Shown here: one piece after another, positions 1 through 8,596 of the stretch
Layout: every line of letters starts with the position of its first letter
How positions within the stretch are numbered: position 1 is the stretch's first letter
Origin: Flavobacterium chungbukense
GTDB lineage: Bacteria > Bacteroidota > Bacteroidia > Flavobacteriales > Flavobacteriaceae
DNA: 64,000 nucleotides
Reading direction: 5' to 3'
Assembly (NCBI RefSeq): GCF_020805785.1
Contig: NZ_JAJGZV010000001.1
Coordinates: 558,001-622,000 of the forward strand
Made by a program: the position numbers and the translations under genes
Notes under the pieces: model-generated
The model's database searches: none
What the model was told of the DNA's origin: nothing
The model's input: the letters and a program-made list of their open reading frames with translations, nothing else

Positions 1-1659
1 GGTGGAACTATTTTAACAGATACTGCCGTTTTGATTATTCTTGCCGTTATTATGGGAAGCAGTCAAGGAAACCTAAATCAAGCATTTTGGATTAAATTGG
101 GAGTTTCGTTGGCGATTTTTTCGGCGATTATGTTTTTGGTTATTCCGAGAATTGCAAAATGGTTTTTTAAGAAGTTGGAAAGTGAAAAACATGCCCATTA
201 TATTTTTGTGCTTTCTGTTGTTTTCTTTGCAGCCTTTTTGGCCGAAGTAGCAGGAGTAGAGCCGATTATTGGAGCATTCGTGGCAGGTTTGGCGTTAAAT
301 CCTTTAATTCCTCATTCGTCGGCTTTAATGAATAGAATTGAGTTTATCGGAAACGCATTGTTTATTCCATTTTTCTTGATTTCGGTAGGAATGCTCGTTG
401 ATGTCAGTGTTATTCTTAGTGGTCCGACTGCATTGATTGTCGCAGGAACTTTGAGCGTTGTAGCGATTTTTGGTAAATGGATTGCGGCTTTCTTTACGCA
501 AATTGTTTTTAAATACAGCAAAACAGAAAGACAGCTTATTTTCGGATTGAGCAGTGCGCACGCCGCTGCAACTTTAGCTGTAATTTTGGTTGGATTTAAA
601 GCTAAAATTTTAGACGAAAATATCTTAAACGGAACCATTATATTAATTCTGATAACTTGTATTGTGGCTTCTTTTGCAACAGAAAAAGCGGCAAAGAAAA
701 TTGCGATCTGCGAAGAAGAAATTTCACACGACGATGCTGAAAAAGATCAGATTTTAGATGAGCATATTTTGATTCCGCTGGCTAAAACTTCTGCGGCCGC
801 GAGTTTGTTGGATTTTGCACTTTTAATTAAAGATAAAAAATCATCAAATCCGGTTACATTATTGACGATTGTTCCGAATAATAATCAGGCGGAAAAGAAT
901 ATTTTAAAATATAGAAAAGCCGTTGATAAATTTGTGGTTCAGGCTTCGGCTTCAGAAGTGAAAATCAATACAATTGCCAGAATCGATCATAATCCTGCGA
1001 GTGGAATTGCAAGAACTTCTAAAGAAATCATGTCAGATATTGTGATTGTAGGATGGCCGAGAAAGACAGGATTTTTGGATAAAATTTTCGGTGAAAATGT
1101 AGATTCTATTATCAATAATGTGGATAAAAATTTATTTATCTGCCGATTTCAAAAGAATTTTATTGAAGAAAAAAGATTGGTTTTTGTTTGTCCTCCTTTT
1201 TCAGAAAGAGGAATTGGGTTTCATTTATTAATTCAAAAAGTCAGCCGTTTATCTCAAGAATTAAGTATCCCGATTGTGATTCATGCCGAATATAAAACAC
1301 ACGAAACGATTCAGCAAATTGCTAATAATTTGAAACTAAATGCTAAATTAGGATTTAAAAATGTTTCGGATTGGGAAGATTTTGAATCTATTTCAGATGA
1401 AATAAAATCAACGGATTTAGTTGTTTTCAATCTCTCAAGAAAAGGTTCTGTTTCGTACCAATCTATTTTTGACAAACTGCCTCAGAAATTCGAAAAATCT
1501 TTTGATGACAACAATGTTATTTTGGTTTATCCGCAAGATGATAGAAAAGAAAGTGCTATGGACGCCTATGAAGATTTTACCGCTTCGCCTTTAGCAAAAG
1601 GAATTGAAGCGATTGAACAGATTGGTCGTGGTTTGGGAAGTATTTTAAAAAAAGGATAA
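1..1659 (+). CDS. Cation:proton antiporter (CPA2/KefB type), 5' partial
   Basis: The frame is open from the first base, so the N-terminal part lies outside the window; 552 residues are visible. The first ~210 residues are strongly hydrophobic (about six membrane spans) and include GGTILTDTAVLI and VEPIIGAFVAGLAL, typical of the CPA2 Na+/K+:H+ exchanger core. From about residue 240 on the protein is soluble and resembles one or two universal-stress-protein folds (DEHILIPLAKTSAAAS, SDIVIVGWPR), a common regulatory tail on Bacteroidota antiporters. It acts in the inner membrane in ion and pH homeostasis. Ion specificity cannot be read from the sequence. The next gene starts 12 nt downstream on the same strand. 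Confidence 0.88.
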   Translation, partial: GGTILTDTAVLIILAVIMGSSQGNLNQAFWIKLGVSLAIFSAIMFLVIPRIAKWFFKKLESEKHAHYIFVLSVVFFAAFLAEVAGVEPIIGAFVAGLALNPLIPHSSALMNRIEFIGNALFIPFFLISVGMLVDVSVILSGPTALIVAGTLSVVAIFGKWIAAFFTQIVFKYSKTERQLIFGLSSAHAAATLAVILVGFKAKILDENILNGTIILILITCIVASFATEKAAKKIAICEEEISHDDAEKDQILDEHILIPLAKTSAAASLLDFALLIKDKKSSNPVTLLTIVPNNNQAEKNILKYRKAVDKFVVQASASEVKINTIARIDHNPASGIARTSKEIMSDIVIVGWPRKTGFLDKIFGENVDSIINNVDKNLFICRFQKNFIEEKRLVFVCPPFSERGIGFHLLIQKVSRLSQELSIPIVIHAEYKTHETIQQIANNLKLNAKLGFKNVSDWEDFESISDEIKSTDLVVFNLSRKGSVSYQSIFDKLPQKFEKSFDDNNVILVYPQDDRKESAMDAYEDFTASPLAKGIEAIEQIGRGLGSILKKG

Positions 1660-1671
1660 ATATCTAGTTTT

Positions 1672-2121
1672 ATGAAAAGCTGTAAAACGTTTACACTTGC
1701 TGCTTTTTGCATCTTTTTTTTAAGTTGTAATAAAAATAAAGTAGAAGAATCAAATCTAGATTCTCAAACGAAAAATAGTTTTGAATCTAAGAAAACAGAA
1801 ACAGCTGAAAACTTCGAAGAATTCAATAAAAAATTTCATTCAGATTCTATTTTTCAGGTTTCAAGAGTTGATTTTCCAATTGAAGGAAAACATGTTTCTG
1901 GCTTTGAACAATACAATTGGACAAGAAAGAATTGGGAATTCCTTGCTATTCCTGTTGCAGAAAAAACAGAAATAGGAGAATATGAACATTCCTTAATAAA
2001 AACAGATTCTCTAATTATAGAAAGATTTTGGATTCCAGATAGTGGTTTCGAAGTTGAAAGACAATTTAAATTGATAAACAACAAATGGTTTTTAATTTCT
2101 TATAATGATATAAACTTGTAA
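1672..2121 (+). CDS. Small lipoprotein of unknown function
   Basis: 149 residues. A classical lipoprotein signal is visible: a short basic start, a hydrophobic stretch and a lipobox FLSC with Cys at about residue 19, followed by N-K-N. The mature part is polar, with no motif I recognise. It follows the antiporter by 12 nt and may be cotranscribed. ATG start. Family unknown; export to the envelope is well supported, function is not. Confidence 0.7.
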   Translation: MKSCKTFTLAAFCIFFLSCNKNKVEESNLDSQTKNSFESKKTETAENFEEFNKKFHSDSIFQVSRVDFPIEGKHVSGFEQYNWTRKNWEFLAIPVAEKTEIGEYEHSLIKTDSLIIERFWIPDSGFEVERQFKLINNKWFLISYNDINL

Positions 2122-2132
2122 TTCTTTTACAA

Positions 2133-2699
2133 ATGAGGCTTAAATTTTTTTTGCACTTTCTTTTTATTTCGTTTGTGAGTTTTTCTCAAAATGGGAAACT
2201 TACTGGGAAATTAATTTTAAAAGATGTTGAAAATTATAAAAGTGTTTCTGAAAAAACTTATATAATATTGAAGACAGGAAATAGAATTGATAGTGTAAAA
2301 GTAAATCATAATTTAAGTTTTGTCTTTAATAATTTAGCTACAGATACTTTAAGATTATCCATTTCACCTAGAACATATCCAACCAATATTATTTATCGAG
2401 TATGTTTAAAAGAGAATGAAGTTAAACATGTTGAAATTCCCTATGCTTCAATTTGTCCATATAGCGAAGGCAAAGGCAATGTTTGTCCTGTATGTAAAAA
2501 GAATGATCAAGTAATTCCGATTGTTTATGGATTTACTATGAAAATTAAATATAGAGATAAGAACGGTAATGCGACGGATAAAAATGGCAAAATAATTTCT
2601 AAAGAAGAAGAGGAAAAAGTCACTTCTAAGCAAGGCGGCTGCGTCATTACAGATTGTCAACCCAATTGGTTTTGTCAATTGGATAACATAGATTTTTAA
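2133..2699 (+). CDS. Secreted protein with cysteine motifs, unknown function
   Basis: 188 residues with an N-terminal signal peptide ending near SFSQN. The middle resembles a beta-rich carboxypeptidase-regulatory-like fold (KLTGKLILKDVENYKS). The C-terminal third has CPYSEGKGNVCPVCKKND followed by VIPIVYGFTM, and ends with further cysteines (GGCVITDCQPNWFC). The CPxCxKxDxVIPIVYG pattern recurs in Bacteroidota secreted proteins and may bind metal or form disulfides. It lies 11 nt after the lipoprotein gene and 18 nt before the VOC gene, consistent with one transcript. No function is assigned. Confidence 0.65.
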   Translation: MRLKFFLHFLFISFVSFSQNGKLTGKLILKDVENYKSVSEKTYIILKTGNRIDSVKVNHNLSFVFNNLATDTLRLSISPRTYPTNIIYRVCLKENEVKHVEIPYASICPYSEGKGNVCPVCKKNDQVIPIVYGFTMKIKYRDKNGNATDKNGKIISKEEEEKVTSKQGGCVITDCQPNWFCQLDNIDF

Positions 2700-2717
2700 A
2701 TTGAAAACTAAACTAAA

Positions 2718-3080
2718 ATGGAAAATAACATAAAATCAATTCGACCATTTATTGGTTCTAAAAATTTCGAGATTTCAAGAAGTTTCTATCGTGATTTAGG
2801 TTTCGAGGAAACGGTTTTAGACGCAAAAATGTCTGTTTTTAAATCCAATGAAATTGCCTTTTATCTGCAAGATGCTTACGTACAAGACTGGATTGACAAT
2901 ACCATGATTTTTGTTGAAGTTGAGAATGTTGAACAATATTATAGTGAACTTTCTGCTCTAAATCTTCCAGAAAAATATGAAGGGGCAAAGTTAAGTCCGA
3001 TACAATATCTAGAGTGGGGAAGTGAATGTTTTCTGCACGATCCATCTGGAATTTTATGGCATTTTGGTAAGTTCAAATAA
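2718..3080 (+). CDS. VOC/glyoxalase-fold protein
   Basis: 120 residues, the usual length of a single-subunit VOC (glyoxalase/bleomycin resistance) protein. IRPFIGSKNFEISRSFYRDLGF at the start and CFLHDPSGILWHFGKF at the end are the two conserved family blocks, and the alternating strand pattern fits. These cytosolic dimers bind small ligands, sometimes a metal; the substrate cannot be predicted. The first metal-ligand positions are not clearly conserved, so a resistance or binding role is as likely as catalysis. Confidence 0.72.
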   Translation: MENNIKSIRPFIGSKNFEISRSFYRDLGFEETVLDAKMSVFKSNEIAFYLQDAYVQDWIDNTMIFVEVENVEQYYSELSALNLPEKYEGAKLSPIQYLEWGSECFLHDPSGILWHFGKFK

Positions 3081-3176
3081 AATACAGATTTAAGTTTACC
3101 ACTAATTTCACAAATCCCAACGATTTTATTTTACTTTATATCAGAGAATAATTCGTGAATTCGTGGCTAAAAAAAA

Positions 3177-3863
3177 TCACCTCAAACCAAAATCACCCAA
3201 AACTTTTGTAGTGCTTTTGCGCTGATACCAATCATTGTAAACCAATTCTAAATTTTTGACATCAAATTCCCCAAAATCATAATCGCGGAATTTTTGCGCT
3301 ATTTCAATTAATTTTTTCGGATTATGGAGTTTTTCCTGAAAACGCATTATCGTAGAATGCGCCGTAAAGATAGAATAACGAGTGTCCATACTTTGCTGTA
3401 ATCCTGAATTTTTGAAATTTTCACGAAGTTTATTTCGTAAATTATTTAAAGTTTCATCACGAGGAAATCCCTGAATCATCAAAGCTGATGGAGAAGCGGT
3501 TACGCCTTTATAATGAATTTTGATTTTGTCTACATCTACCAAACTTCTGCAAATAATTTCGATATATTCTTTTGGCGAAATCTGATTTAAAGTAAAGTTT
3601 TCCGAACACGAAATAATAGACATAACCGTAATATGAATGTCTGAATCAGGATAAAAATATTGTTCAGGTTCTACTTTTTTTAATTCATGAATAAAATGCT
3701 CAATATTGGCTTTAATTTCCTCATTTGGGCGAATAAGCAACGTGATGCCAAAACGAGAATCAGATTGGTTTTTAAGCTCTAAATCTATAGAATATTTTCC
3801 TGCTGTAATTGTTTTAGCAGAAGTTTCAAAAAGTTGGTTGTAATGTTCTGTTAGGTCGTTCAT
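3177..3863 (-). CDS. 2H phosphoesterase superfamily protein (LigT/CPDase-like)
   Basis: 228 residues. Two HxT/HxS-type motifs at the expected distance, H77-I-T79 within DSDIHITVMS and H169-S-T171 within TAHSTIMRF, are the signature of the 2H phosphoesterase fold that includes 2'-5' RNA ligase and cyclic phosphodiesterases. The frame could begin at a TTG at 3887, but that would overlap the upstream gene by 14 nt; the ATG at 3863 leaves a 10-nt gap and is preferred. Likely cotranscribed with the thioredoxin-like gene upstream. Substrate (2',3'-cyclic RNA ends or small cyclic phosphates) is not known. Confidence 0.75.
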   Translation of the reverse strand: MNDLTEHYNQLFETSAKTITAGKYSIDLELKNQSDSRFGITLLIRPNEEIKANIEHFIHELKKVEPEQYFYPDSDIHITVMSIISCSENFTLNQISPKEYIEIICRSLVDVDKIKIHYKGVTASPSALMIQGFPRDETLNNLRNKLRENFKNSGLQQSMDTRYSIFTAHSTIMRFQEKLHNPKKLIEIAQKFRDYDFGEFDVKNLELVYNDWYQRKSTTKVLGDFGLR

Positions 3864-3873
3864 TAGAAATGTA

Positions 3874-4773
3874 TTATTCGGCGTCAAAAATAGATTTTAA
3901 TTGCTGTTGCAGATCGTGCTTGTTGGTTTCTCCACTGCCTTTCCATTTACCAATAATAATGCCGTTTTTGTCTATTAAAACTTTATGCGGAATCCCGTTA
4001 ACAAAATAATCTGTAGTGACACTTTTGGTGTCTTCTGAAGTAAAAATGTGTCTCCAGATTTCTATTTTTTCTTTTGAAATAGCTTTTTTCCAAAGATCTG
4101 TTTTATCGTCTTTTGCAATGCTAATTATTTCAAAACCTTGTTGATGATATTTTTGATACAATTCTTTAATATAGGGCAATTCTTCGCGGCACGGCCCACA
4201 CCAGCTTGCCCAAAAATCTATTAAAACATATTGTTTTCCTTTAAATTCGTCTAGCGAAATAGTTTTATTATTAATATCTTTTAAAGAGAATTCTGGCGCT
4301 TTGCTTCCAACTTTACTTTGTTTAAAATATCTCAGCTTTTCTGCCATTTCGAGACCTTTCTCAGAGTTCTTTATTTCGGACGAAAAATTTTCAAAAACTT
4401 CAACAAAAGTGTCATAAAAATTCATTCCAATAAAGCGATTTACAGGTATTCTGATTAAGCTTAGGGAACGCAATGAATTTGGGTGATTTTTAGCAAAAAC
4501 AAAATCAAGTTTTAGTTCATTGATGTCATTTTGATCTTTTGCATTCTCTAAATCATCTAGTTGAAGTATTAATTGATTCTTAGTTACAGAATCTTTTTCA
4601 ATTTCTATTTTGGAAAAAATTCCTTTTTGCAGTCCAATAATTGAATCTCGGATTTTTTTAGTTGGTTTGTGCAGTTCTAAAATTTCTTTTTCGATTGAAG
4701 ATTCATCCTGAGCGAAACTCAAATTGCTTACAAGAAAAATAAAAAGGATAAACAGAAGGTTTAATTTTTTCAT
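3874..4773 (-). CDS. TlpA/ResA-like thioredoxin-fold protein, exported
   Basis: 299 residues: signal peptide (about 1-21, ending LSFAQ), a helical N-terminal domain of about 130 residues, then an AhpC/TSA-type thioredoxin domain from about residue 157 (APEFSLKDI) with redox motif WASWCGPC, Cys192 and Cys195, and cis-proline region GIPHKVLID. Such proteins reduce disulfides or support cytochrome maturation in the periplasm. The N-terminal domain is the Bacteroidota DUF4369-like or helical type, but I cannot name it with certainty. Confidence 0.85.
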   Translation of the reverse strand: MKKLNLLFILFIFLVSNLSFAQDESSIEKEILELHKPTKKIRDSIIGLQKGIFSKIEIEKDSVTKNQLILQLDDLENAKDQNDINELKLDFVFAKNHPNSLRSLSLIRIPVNRFIGMNFYDTFVEVFENFSSEIKNSEKGLEMAEKLRYFKQSKVGSKAPEFSLKDINNKTISLDEFKGKQYVLIDFWASWCGPCREELPYIKELYQKYHQQGFEIISIAKDDKTDLWKKAISKEKIEIWRHIFTSEDTKSVTTDYFVNGIPHKVLIDKNGIIIGKWKGSGETNKHDLQQQLKSIFDAE

Positions 4774-4812
4774 CGAAAAAGAGTTTGTGGTCCGTAATAC
4801 TTCAAATTTAAG

Positions 4813-5181
4813 CTATTTCTTTTTCACTTTCTCTAAATTCTCTTTGACTCTAAATTTGACAATTTTAGTAATCAAATCGTAAGGTATTTTTTCTTTCAAT
4901 GGAAATTGGACAGATCCTTTGCCAGATTTATATTTAGAAAGTGCTTCAGCGAAAGCTTCGTGCCCGCTTGGGAGAGCGTACAATCCGATATGATTTTTGA
5001 AGGCGGCAAAATAAACCACAATTCCATTTTGTTCAAAAGCCGGCATAGAATAACTGATTTTTTCTTTGGCATCTGGCGCAGCTTTCTGAATGGTCATTCT
5101 GATTTTCTCCAAAATTTCCTGAACGTCATTCGGAAATGCGCCAATATATTCATCGATATTTTCAGGTTTTTTAACTTCCAT
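4813..5181 (-). CDS. DUF1801 family protein (YdhG-like)
   Basis: 122 residues covering one DUF1801 domain: IDEYIGAFPNDVQEILEKIR, then KISYSMPAFEQNGIVVYFAA and GLYALPSG, the conserved core of this family, which includes the Bacillus iron chaperone Fra/YdhG. A lysine-rich C-terminal tail is present. Cytosolic. Two other DUF1801 proteins occur in this window (9701-10123 and 17409-17810). The physiological role is unproven. Confidence 0.8.
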   Translation of the reverse strand: MEVKKPENIDEYIGAFPNDVQEILEKIRMTIQKAAPDAKEKISYSMPAFEQNGIVVYFAAFKNHIGLYALPSGHEAFAEALSKYKSGKGSVQFPLKEKIPYDLITKIVKFRVKENLEKVKKK

Positions 5182-5428
5182 TTTTTTTTTTTTTTTCGTT
5201 TCAAGTTTCAGGTTTCAAGTTCTCATCAGTAACGTGAGTTTTTTTAACGTAAAGTGCGCTAAGGTATTTTAATTACGTGACTTGGGAAATCTTTGTATTA
5301 AGTTCGCAAAGCTTTGTCTGCAAAAAAATATATAAATAAGCTTTGCGATCTTTATCATTTTGATGACTCTCAAAAAAACTTCGCGAACTTTGCGAAAAAC
5401 CTTTGTGCTCTTTGCGTTTAAATAAACA
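5182..5428. repeat. Intergenic spacer with degenerate inverted repeats
   Basis: The 247-nt spacer contains a poly-T tract next to the DUF1801 start, then several copies of short words (CGCAAAG, GCGAACTTTGCG, CTTTGTGCTCTTTGCGTTTAAA) forming an imperfect inverted repeat. The same words recur at 11241-11328. No gene was found in it. Confidence 0.5.
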
Positions 5429-5896
5429 TCAAGCAAGGCCTTTCGGAAATCGATCTAAAACCAAATTCAACAGTAAATTATGTTCTAAATAGGCTTTCGC
5501 GCCAGCCAAAACAAGCGTAAAACCTTCTGTAGAATTTCGAACTTGATCGATTATTTTGTCTGAATCTCCTTGAAAACCTGAGTTGGTAATGCTTACAAAA
5601 GTTTCATGTTCGTTTAATGGATTGAAAACCCATTCTACCAAAGTAATTTCGTCAGGATTTCCCCATTCAATAACAATCTTTTTATTTTCTTGAAGCACTA
5701 TCGTTTTTACGGAAAGTGAAAAACCATACATTTCCCAAGTCCACTCGGTTTTTTGATCTTCTTCCAGTTTTCCTGAGCCTTTTGTAAACCAAAATTTACT
5801 CGTAATCTGAGGATCTATAAAAGCCTGAAAAACTTCTGAAACAGGTTTCCGTATTAGCATTTCTGCTTTTGCAAATTTGTTGTTTTCTGTTTTCAT
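5429..5896 (-). CDS. SRPBCC (AHSA1-like) domain protein
   Basis: 155 residues, one START/Bet v1-like SRPBCC domain. Family blocks are VSEVFQAFIDPQITSKFWF near the N-terminus, WEMYGFSLSVKTIV in the middle and ITNSGFQGD plus GFTLVLAGAKAYLEH at the end. These proteins bind hydrophobic ligands or act as AHA1-like chaperone cofactors; most bacterial members have no assigned ligand. ATG start at 5896 is the only reasonable one. Confidence 0.8.
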   Translation of the reverse strand: MKTENNKFAKAEMLIRKPVSEVFQAFIDPQITSKFWFTKGSGKLEEDQKTEWTWEMYGFSLSVKTIVLQENKKIVIEWGNPDEITLVEWVFNPLNEHETFVSITNSGFQGDSDKIIDQVRNSTEGFTLVLAGAKAYLEHNLLLNLVLDRFPKGLA

Positions 5897-6036
5897 TTTT
5901 TTTGAGGTTAGAAGTTATAAGTTAGATGTAAGAAGTTGGTTTACAACTGAAACTCAATTTTTTCTTGCAACCTCTAATTTATGAAATAGTTGCAGTAAAA
6001 ACGTGAAAATTTACCTAAAAGTGGTTCTAAAATGAT

Positions 6037-6618
6037 TTAGACTTCTTTTTTATCAATCCATTTTCCAACAGTTGGAGCAGTATAATTTTTCATTTGTTCT
6101 AATAAATCATCTATGGTATCGCTAACTAAAAGCATTTTCTGATTTACTTCTTTCAATAAACCTTTTTCAGTCATTGTTTCTAATAACGTGATAAGAGAAT
6201 CATAAAAACCGTTAATGTTTAAAATAGCGATTGGTTTTTTATGAAGTCCAAGTTGTGCCCAAGTCAACATTTCGAAAAGTTCTTCAAGAGTTCCAAAACC
6301 ACCTGGAAGCGCAATTACGCCATCGCATAAATCATTCATTTTAGTTTTTCTTTCATGCATGCTTTCAACCAAAATCAATTCGGTTAAACCCTGATGCGCA
6401 ATTTCTTTCGATCTTAAAAAGTTCGGAAGAACGCCAATAACTTTTCCCCCAGCATTTAAAGCTCCGTCAGCAAAGGCGCCCATTAAACCTACATTTGCTC
6501 CGCCGTAAACTAATTCTATATTTTGTTCAGCAAGAGTTTTTCCAACTAAAATCGCTTGTTCTTCATATACTTTTTCAGTGCCAAAACTAGAGGCACAGAA
6601 TACTGTTATTCTTTTCAT
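6037..6618 (-). CDS. LOG family protein (nucleotide 5'-monophosphate phosphoribohydrolase)
   Basis: 193 residues with the LOG/TIGR00730 signature: ITVFCASSFGTEKVYEEQA at the start, GGANVGLMGAFADGAL, and the catalytic and binding motif PGGFGTLEELFEMLTWAQLG. The family releases the base from cytokinin riboside monophosphates or related nucleotides such as AMP and CMP. In bacteria outside plant pathogens the role is thought to be nucleotide metabolism. Cytosolic. It has its own short spacers on both sides. Confidence 0.88.
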   Translation of the reverse strand: MKRITVFCASSFGTEKVYEEQAILVGKTLAEQNIELVYGGANVGLMGAFADGALNAGGKVIGVLPNFLRSKEIAHQGLTELILVESMHERKTKMNDLCDGVIALPGGFGTLEELFEMLTWAQLGLHKKPIAILNINGFYDSLITLLETMTEKGLLKEVNQKMLLVSDTIDDLLEQMKNYTAPTVGKWIDKKEV

Positions 6619-6630
6619 TTTTTGTTTTTT

Positions 6631-6680
6631 TGTAAATGTAAAATGTAAAATGTAGAATGTGAAATGTGAAATGTGAAATG
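6631..6680. repeat. Heptamer tandem repeat (TGTAAAA/TGTGAAA)n
   Basis: About seven degenerate copies of a 7-nt unit (TGTAAAA changing to TGTGAAA) lie upstream of the LOG gene start. Such simple repeats are common between genes here and may vary in copy number. Confidence 0.6.
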
Positions 6681-6701
6681 ATTTTACTAATCACTAATTC
6701 A

Positions 6702-7223
6702 CTATTTCTTTAATTCATATTCAAAATAAGGCATATCTACGCCATTTGCGGTAATAAACATATCTCTTACTTTTTCTGCTCCAAGTTTTAGAACAGCCTT
6801 TTGCGAACGGAAATTTTCTGCTCCTACATGGAAGAGTACCGAATTTACGTACTGAAAGGCATAGTCAATTAATAGTTTTTTACAAGATTTGTTATATGGT
6901 CCGCCCCAATATTTTCTAGTTATAAAAGTGTAACCAATCGCCACACTCGATTCTTCTGGTTTGTAATCGTAAAAACTGGTTGTTCCCATAATCTCGTTGG
7001 TTTCTTTATTGAGAATTAAGAATGATCCTTTTGTAATTATGATATCAAAATAAGTTTTAAATCCTTCACTTGTATATCTATTTTTGACAGGATTTTGGTC
7101 CCAGATCAATGGATCTGAAGCTGCTTTAAATAGTTCTTCAAAATGTTTTTCTTCTAATGGAATTAGTTTTACGATTTCATTTTCTAAAATATCTGGTTTT
7201 AAATTGAAGTTTGATGCTGTCAT
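6702..7223 (-). CDS. GNAT N-acetyltransferase (RimJ/RimL type)
   Basis: 173 residues. The order of blocks fits the RimJ/RimL acetyltransferase-3 fold: VKLIPLEEKHFEELFKAA, a beta-strand region GTTSFYDYKPEESSVAIGY, acetyl-CoA loop region KYWGGPYNKSCKKLL, and VGAENFRSQKAVLKLGAEK, which is typical of motif B. The acceptor is unknown (protein alpha-amino group or a small amine). Confidence 0.82.
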   Translation of the reverse strand: MTASNFNLKPDILENEIVKLIPLEEKHFEELFKAASDPLIWDQNPVKNRYTSEGFKTYFDIIITKGSFLILNKETNEIMGTTSFYDYKPEESSVAIGYTFITRKYWGGPYNKSCKKLLIDYAFQYVNSVLFHVGAENFRSQKAVLKLGAEKVRDMFITANGVDMPYFEYELKK

Positions 7224-7300
7224 TTTTTTAGTTTTTAGTTAGTTTTTTTGCTTGAGATATTCTTCGACTTCGTTCAGAATGACAAAAGATAATAGAATAG

Positions 7301-8425
7301 TTAAATCTTTTTTATTTGAACACAAGAAACATCTTGTATATTAATTTCTTTTCCAGTTTTCTTCAATAATCCTGTTTTAGGATTTCTTTTAAAGACAATT
7401 ACATTTCCGGTTTGAACATTAGAAGCAACTAAAAATTTACCGCTTTCGTCAATGGCAAAAACACGAGGATGTTTGCCAAAAGTAGATTGATAACCAATAT
7501 TTTTCAAAAGCCCATTTTTGTCGATAGAGAAAATAGCAATGTTATTTTCTTTTCCGCGATTTGTAGCATAAAGAAATTTTCCGTCGGGCGAAATGTGTAC
7601 GTCAGAACTTTCAAAACCGTCTTTTATTTTATCAGGATGTGTCGCAAGACGCTGAATTTTATTTAAAACACCATTTTCATAATTATAAACACTTATTTGT
7701 CCAGCCATTTCTTCAATACAATATCCCCATTTTTGATTCGGATGAAAAGTAAAATGTCTTGGTCCAGCTTCTAAATCCGTTTTTGTAAATGGGTTTTTAG
7801 TTTCTATCAAAGGCTTTTTCTGATTTTCGTCAAAAGCATAACAGCGTATTTTATCGGCGCCTAAATCGGGCAAAAATAAATAATCAGAATTAGGAGAAAA
7901 TACAGCCGAATGAACGTGAGATCTAGTCTGTCTTTCTTTATTAACACTTCCGTCCATATATTGAAAATTCTGCGCGATCGAATCGATTTTTCCATTTTCT
8001 AATATCGGAAAAACAGAAACGCTTCCTTCTGTATAATTCGCATTTGCAATCCATTTTCCGTTTTTATGAACTGAAACATAAACTGGATTTTCACCACCGC
8101 TTCTTTGGCTATTTAAAAAAGTAAGTGATTTTGTTGCAGGATTAAATTCAAAACTGCTGATGCTTCCTGCATTTGGTGTTTTCGTATCCGTGCAAGCGTA
8201 GATATATTTCCCGTTTGGAGAAACCGTTAAATAGGAGGGATTCACGACATTTTTAACCGAAGTGAATTTGGTCAGTTTTCCATTCAAAGTATCCAATTGA
8301 TAAACCTGAATTGCTTCAGCCGTTTTATCACGATTGTATGAACCTAAAAAGACGTAGGTGTTCTGAGCAAATAGATTTACGGTTAGGAGAAATGCAATTG
8401 CTAGATAATATATTTTTTGTTTCAT
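7301..8425 (-). CDS. Lactonase family protein (6-phosphogluconolactonase-like beta-propeller), exported
   Basis: 374 residues. A signal peptide of about 20 residues (ending NLFAQ) precedes a seven-bladed beta-propeller with repeated YLTVSPNGKYIYA, HVHSAVFSPNSDYLFL, HFTFHPNQKWGYC and DVHISPDGKFLYATNRG motifs, the hallmark of the YbhE/Pgl lactonase family (PF10282). The export signal indicates a periplasmic lactonase or sugar-acid hydrolase rather than the cytosolic pentose-phosphate enzyme. Isolated gene. Confidence 0.85.
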   Translation of the reverse strand: MKQKIYYLAIAFLLTVNLFAQNTYVFLGSYNRDKTAEAIQVYQLDTLNGKLTKFTSVKNVVNPSYLTVSPNGKYIYACTDTKTPNAGSISSFEFNPATKSLTFLNSQRSGGENPVYVSVHKNGKWIANANYTEGSVSVFPILENGKIDSIAQNFQYMDGSVNKERQTRSHVHSAVFSPNSDYLFLPDLGADKIRCYAFDENQKKPLIETKNPFTKTDLEAGPRHFTFHPNQKWGYCIEEMAGQISVYNYENGVLNKIQRLATHPDKIKDGFESSDVHISPDGKFLYATNRGKENNIAIFSIDKNGLLKNIGYQSTFGKHPRVFAIDESGKFLVASNVQTGNVIVFKRNPKTGLLKKTGKEINIQDVSCVQIKKI

Positions 8426-8453
8426 TTTTTTTGTTTCAAGTGCTGAGTTCGTT

Positions 8454-8596
8454 GTCAGGCTGAGCGAAGTCGAAGCCCAATTGCCAATAGGAATGCCCTT
8501 CGACTTCGCTCAGGGTGACATTGCAATTAACAATTAATAATTATCAATTATCAATTATCAATTATCAATTACCAATTATCAATTATCAATTACCAA
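8454..8596. repeat. Inverted repeat and AT-rich heptamer array
   Basis: A near-perfect inverted repeat has arms at 8454-8475 (GTCAGGCTGAGCGAAGTCGAAG) and 8498-8519 with two mismatches. It is followed from about 8530 by some nine degenerate copies of CAATTAT/CAATTAC. The first element recurs perfectly at 54451-54553, and one half of it at 7262-7284. Confidence 0.75.

Noticed and set aside
8522..8596. Possible CRISPR or regulatory repeat (CAATTAT units)
   Set aside because: Units of seven bases with no spacers; simple AT-rich slippage repeat.
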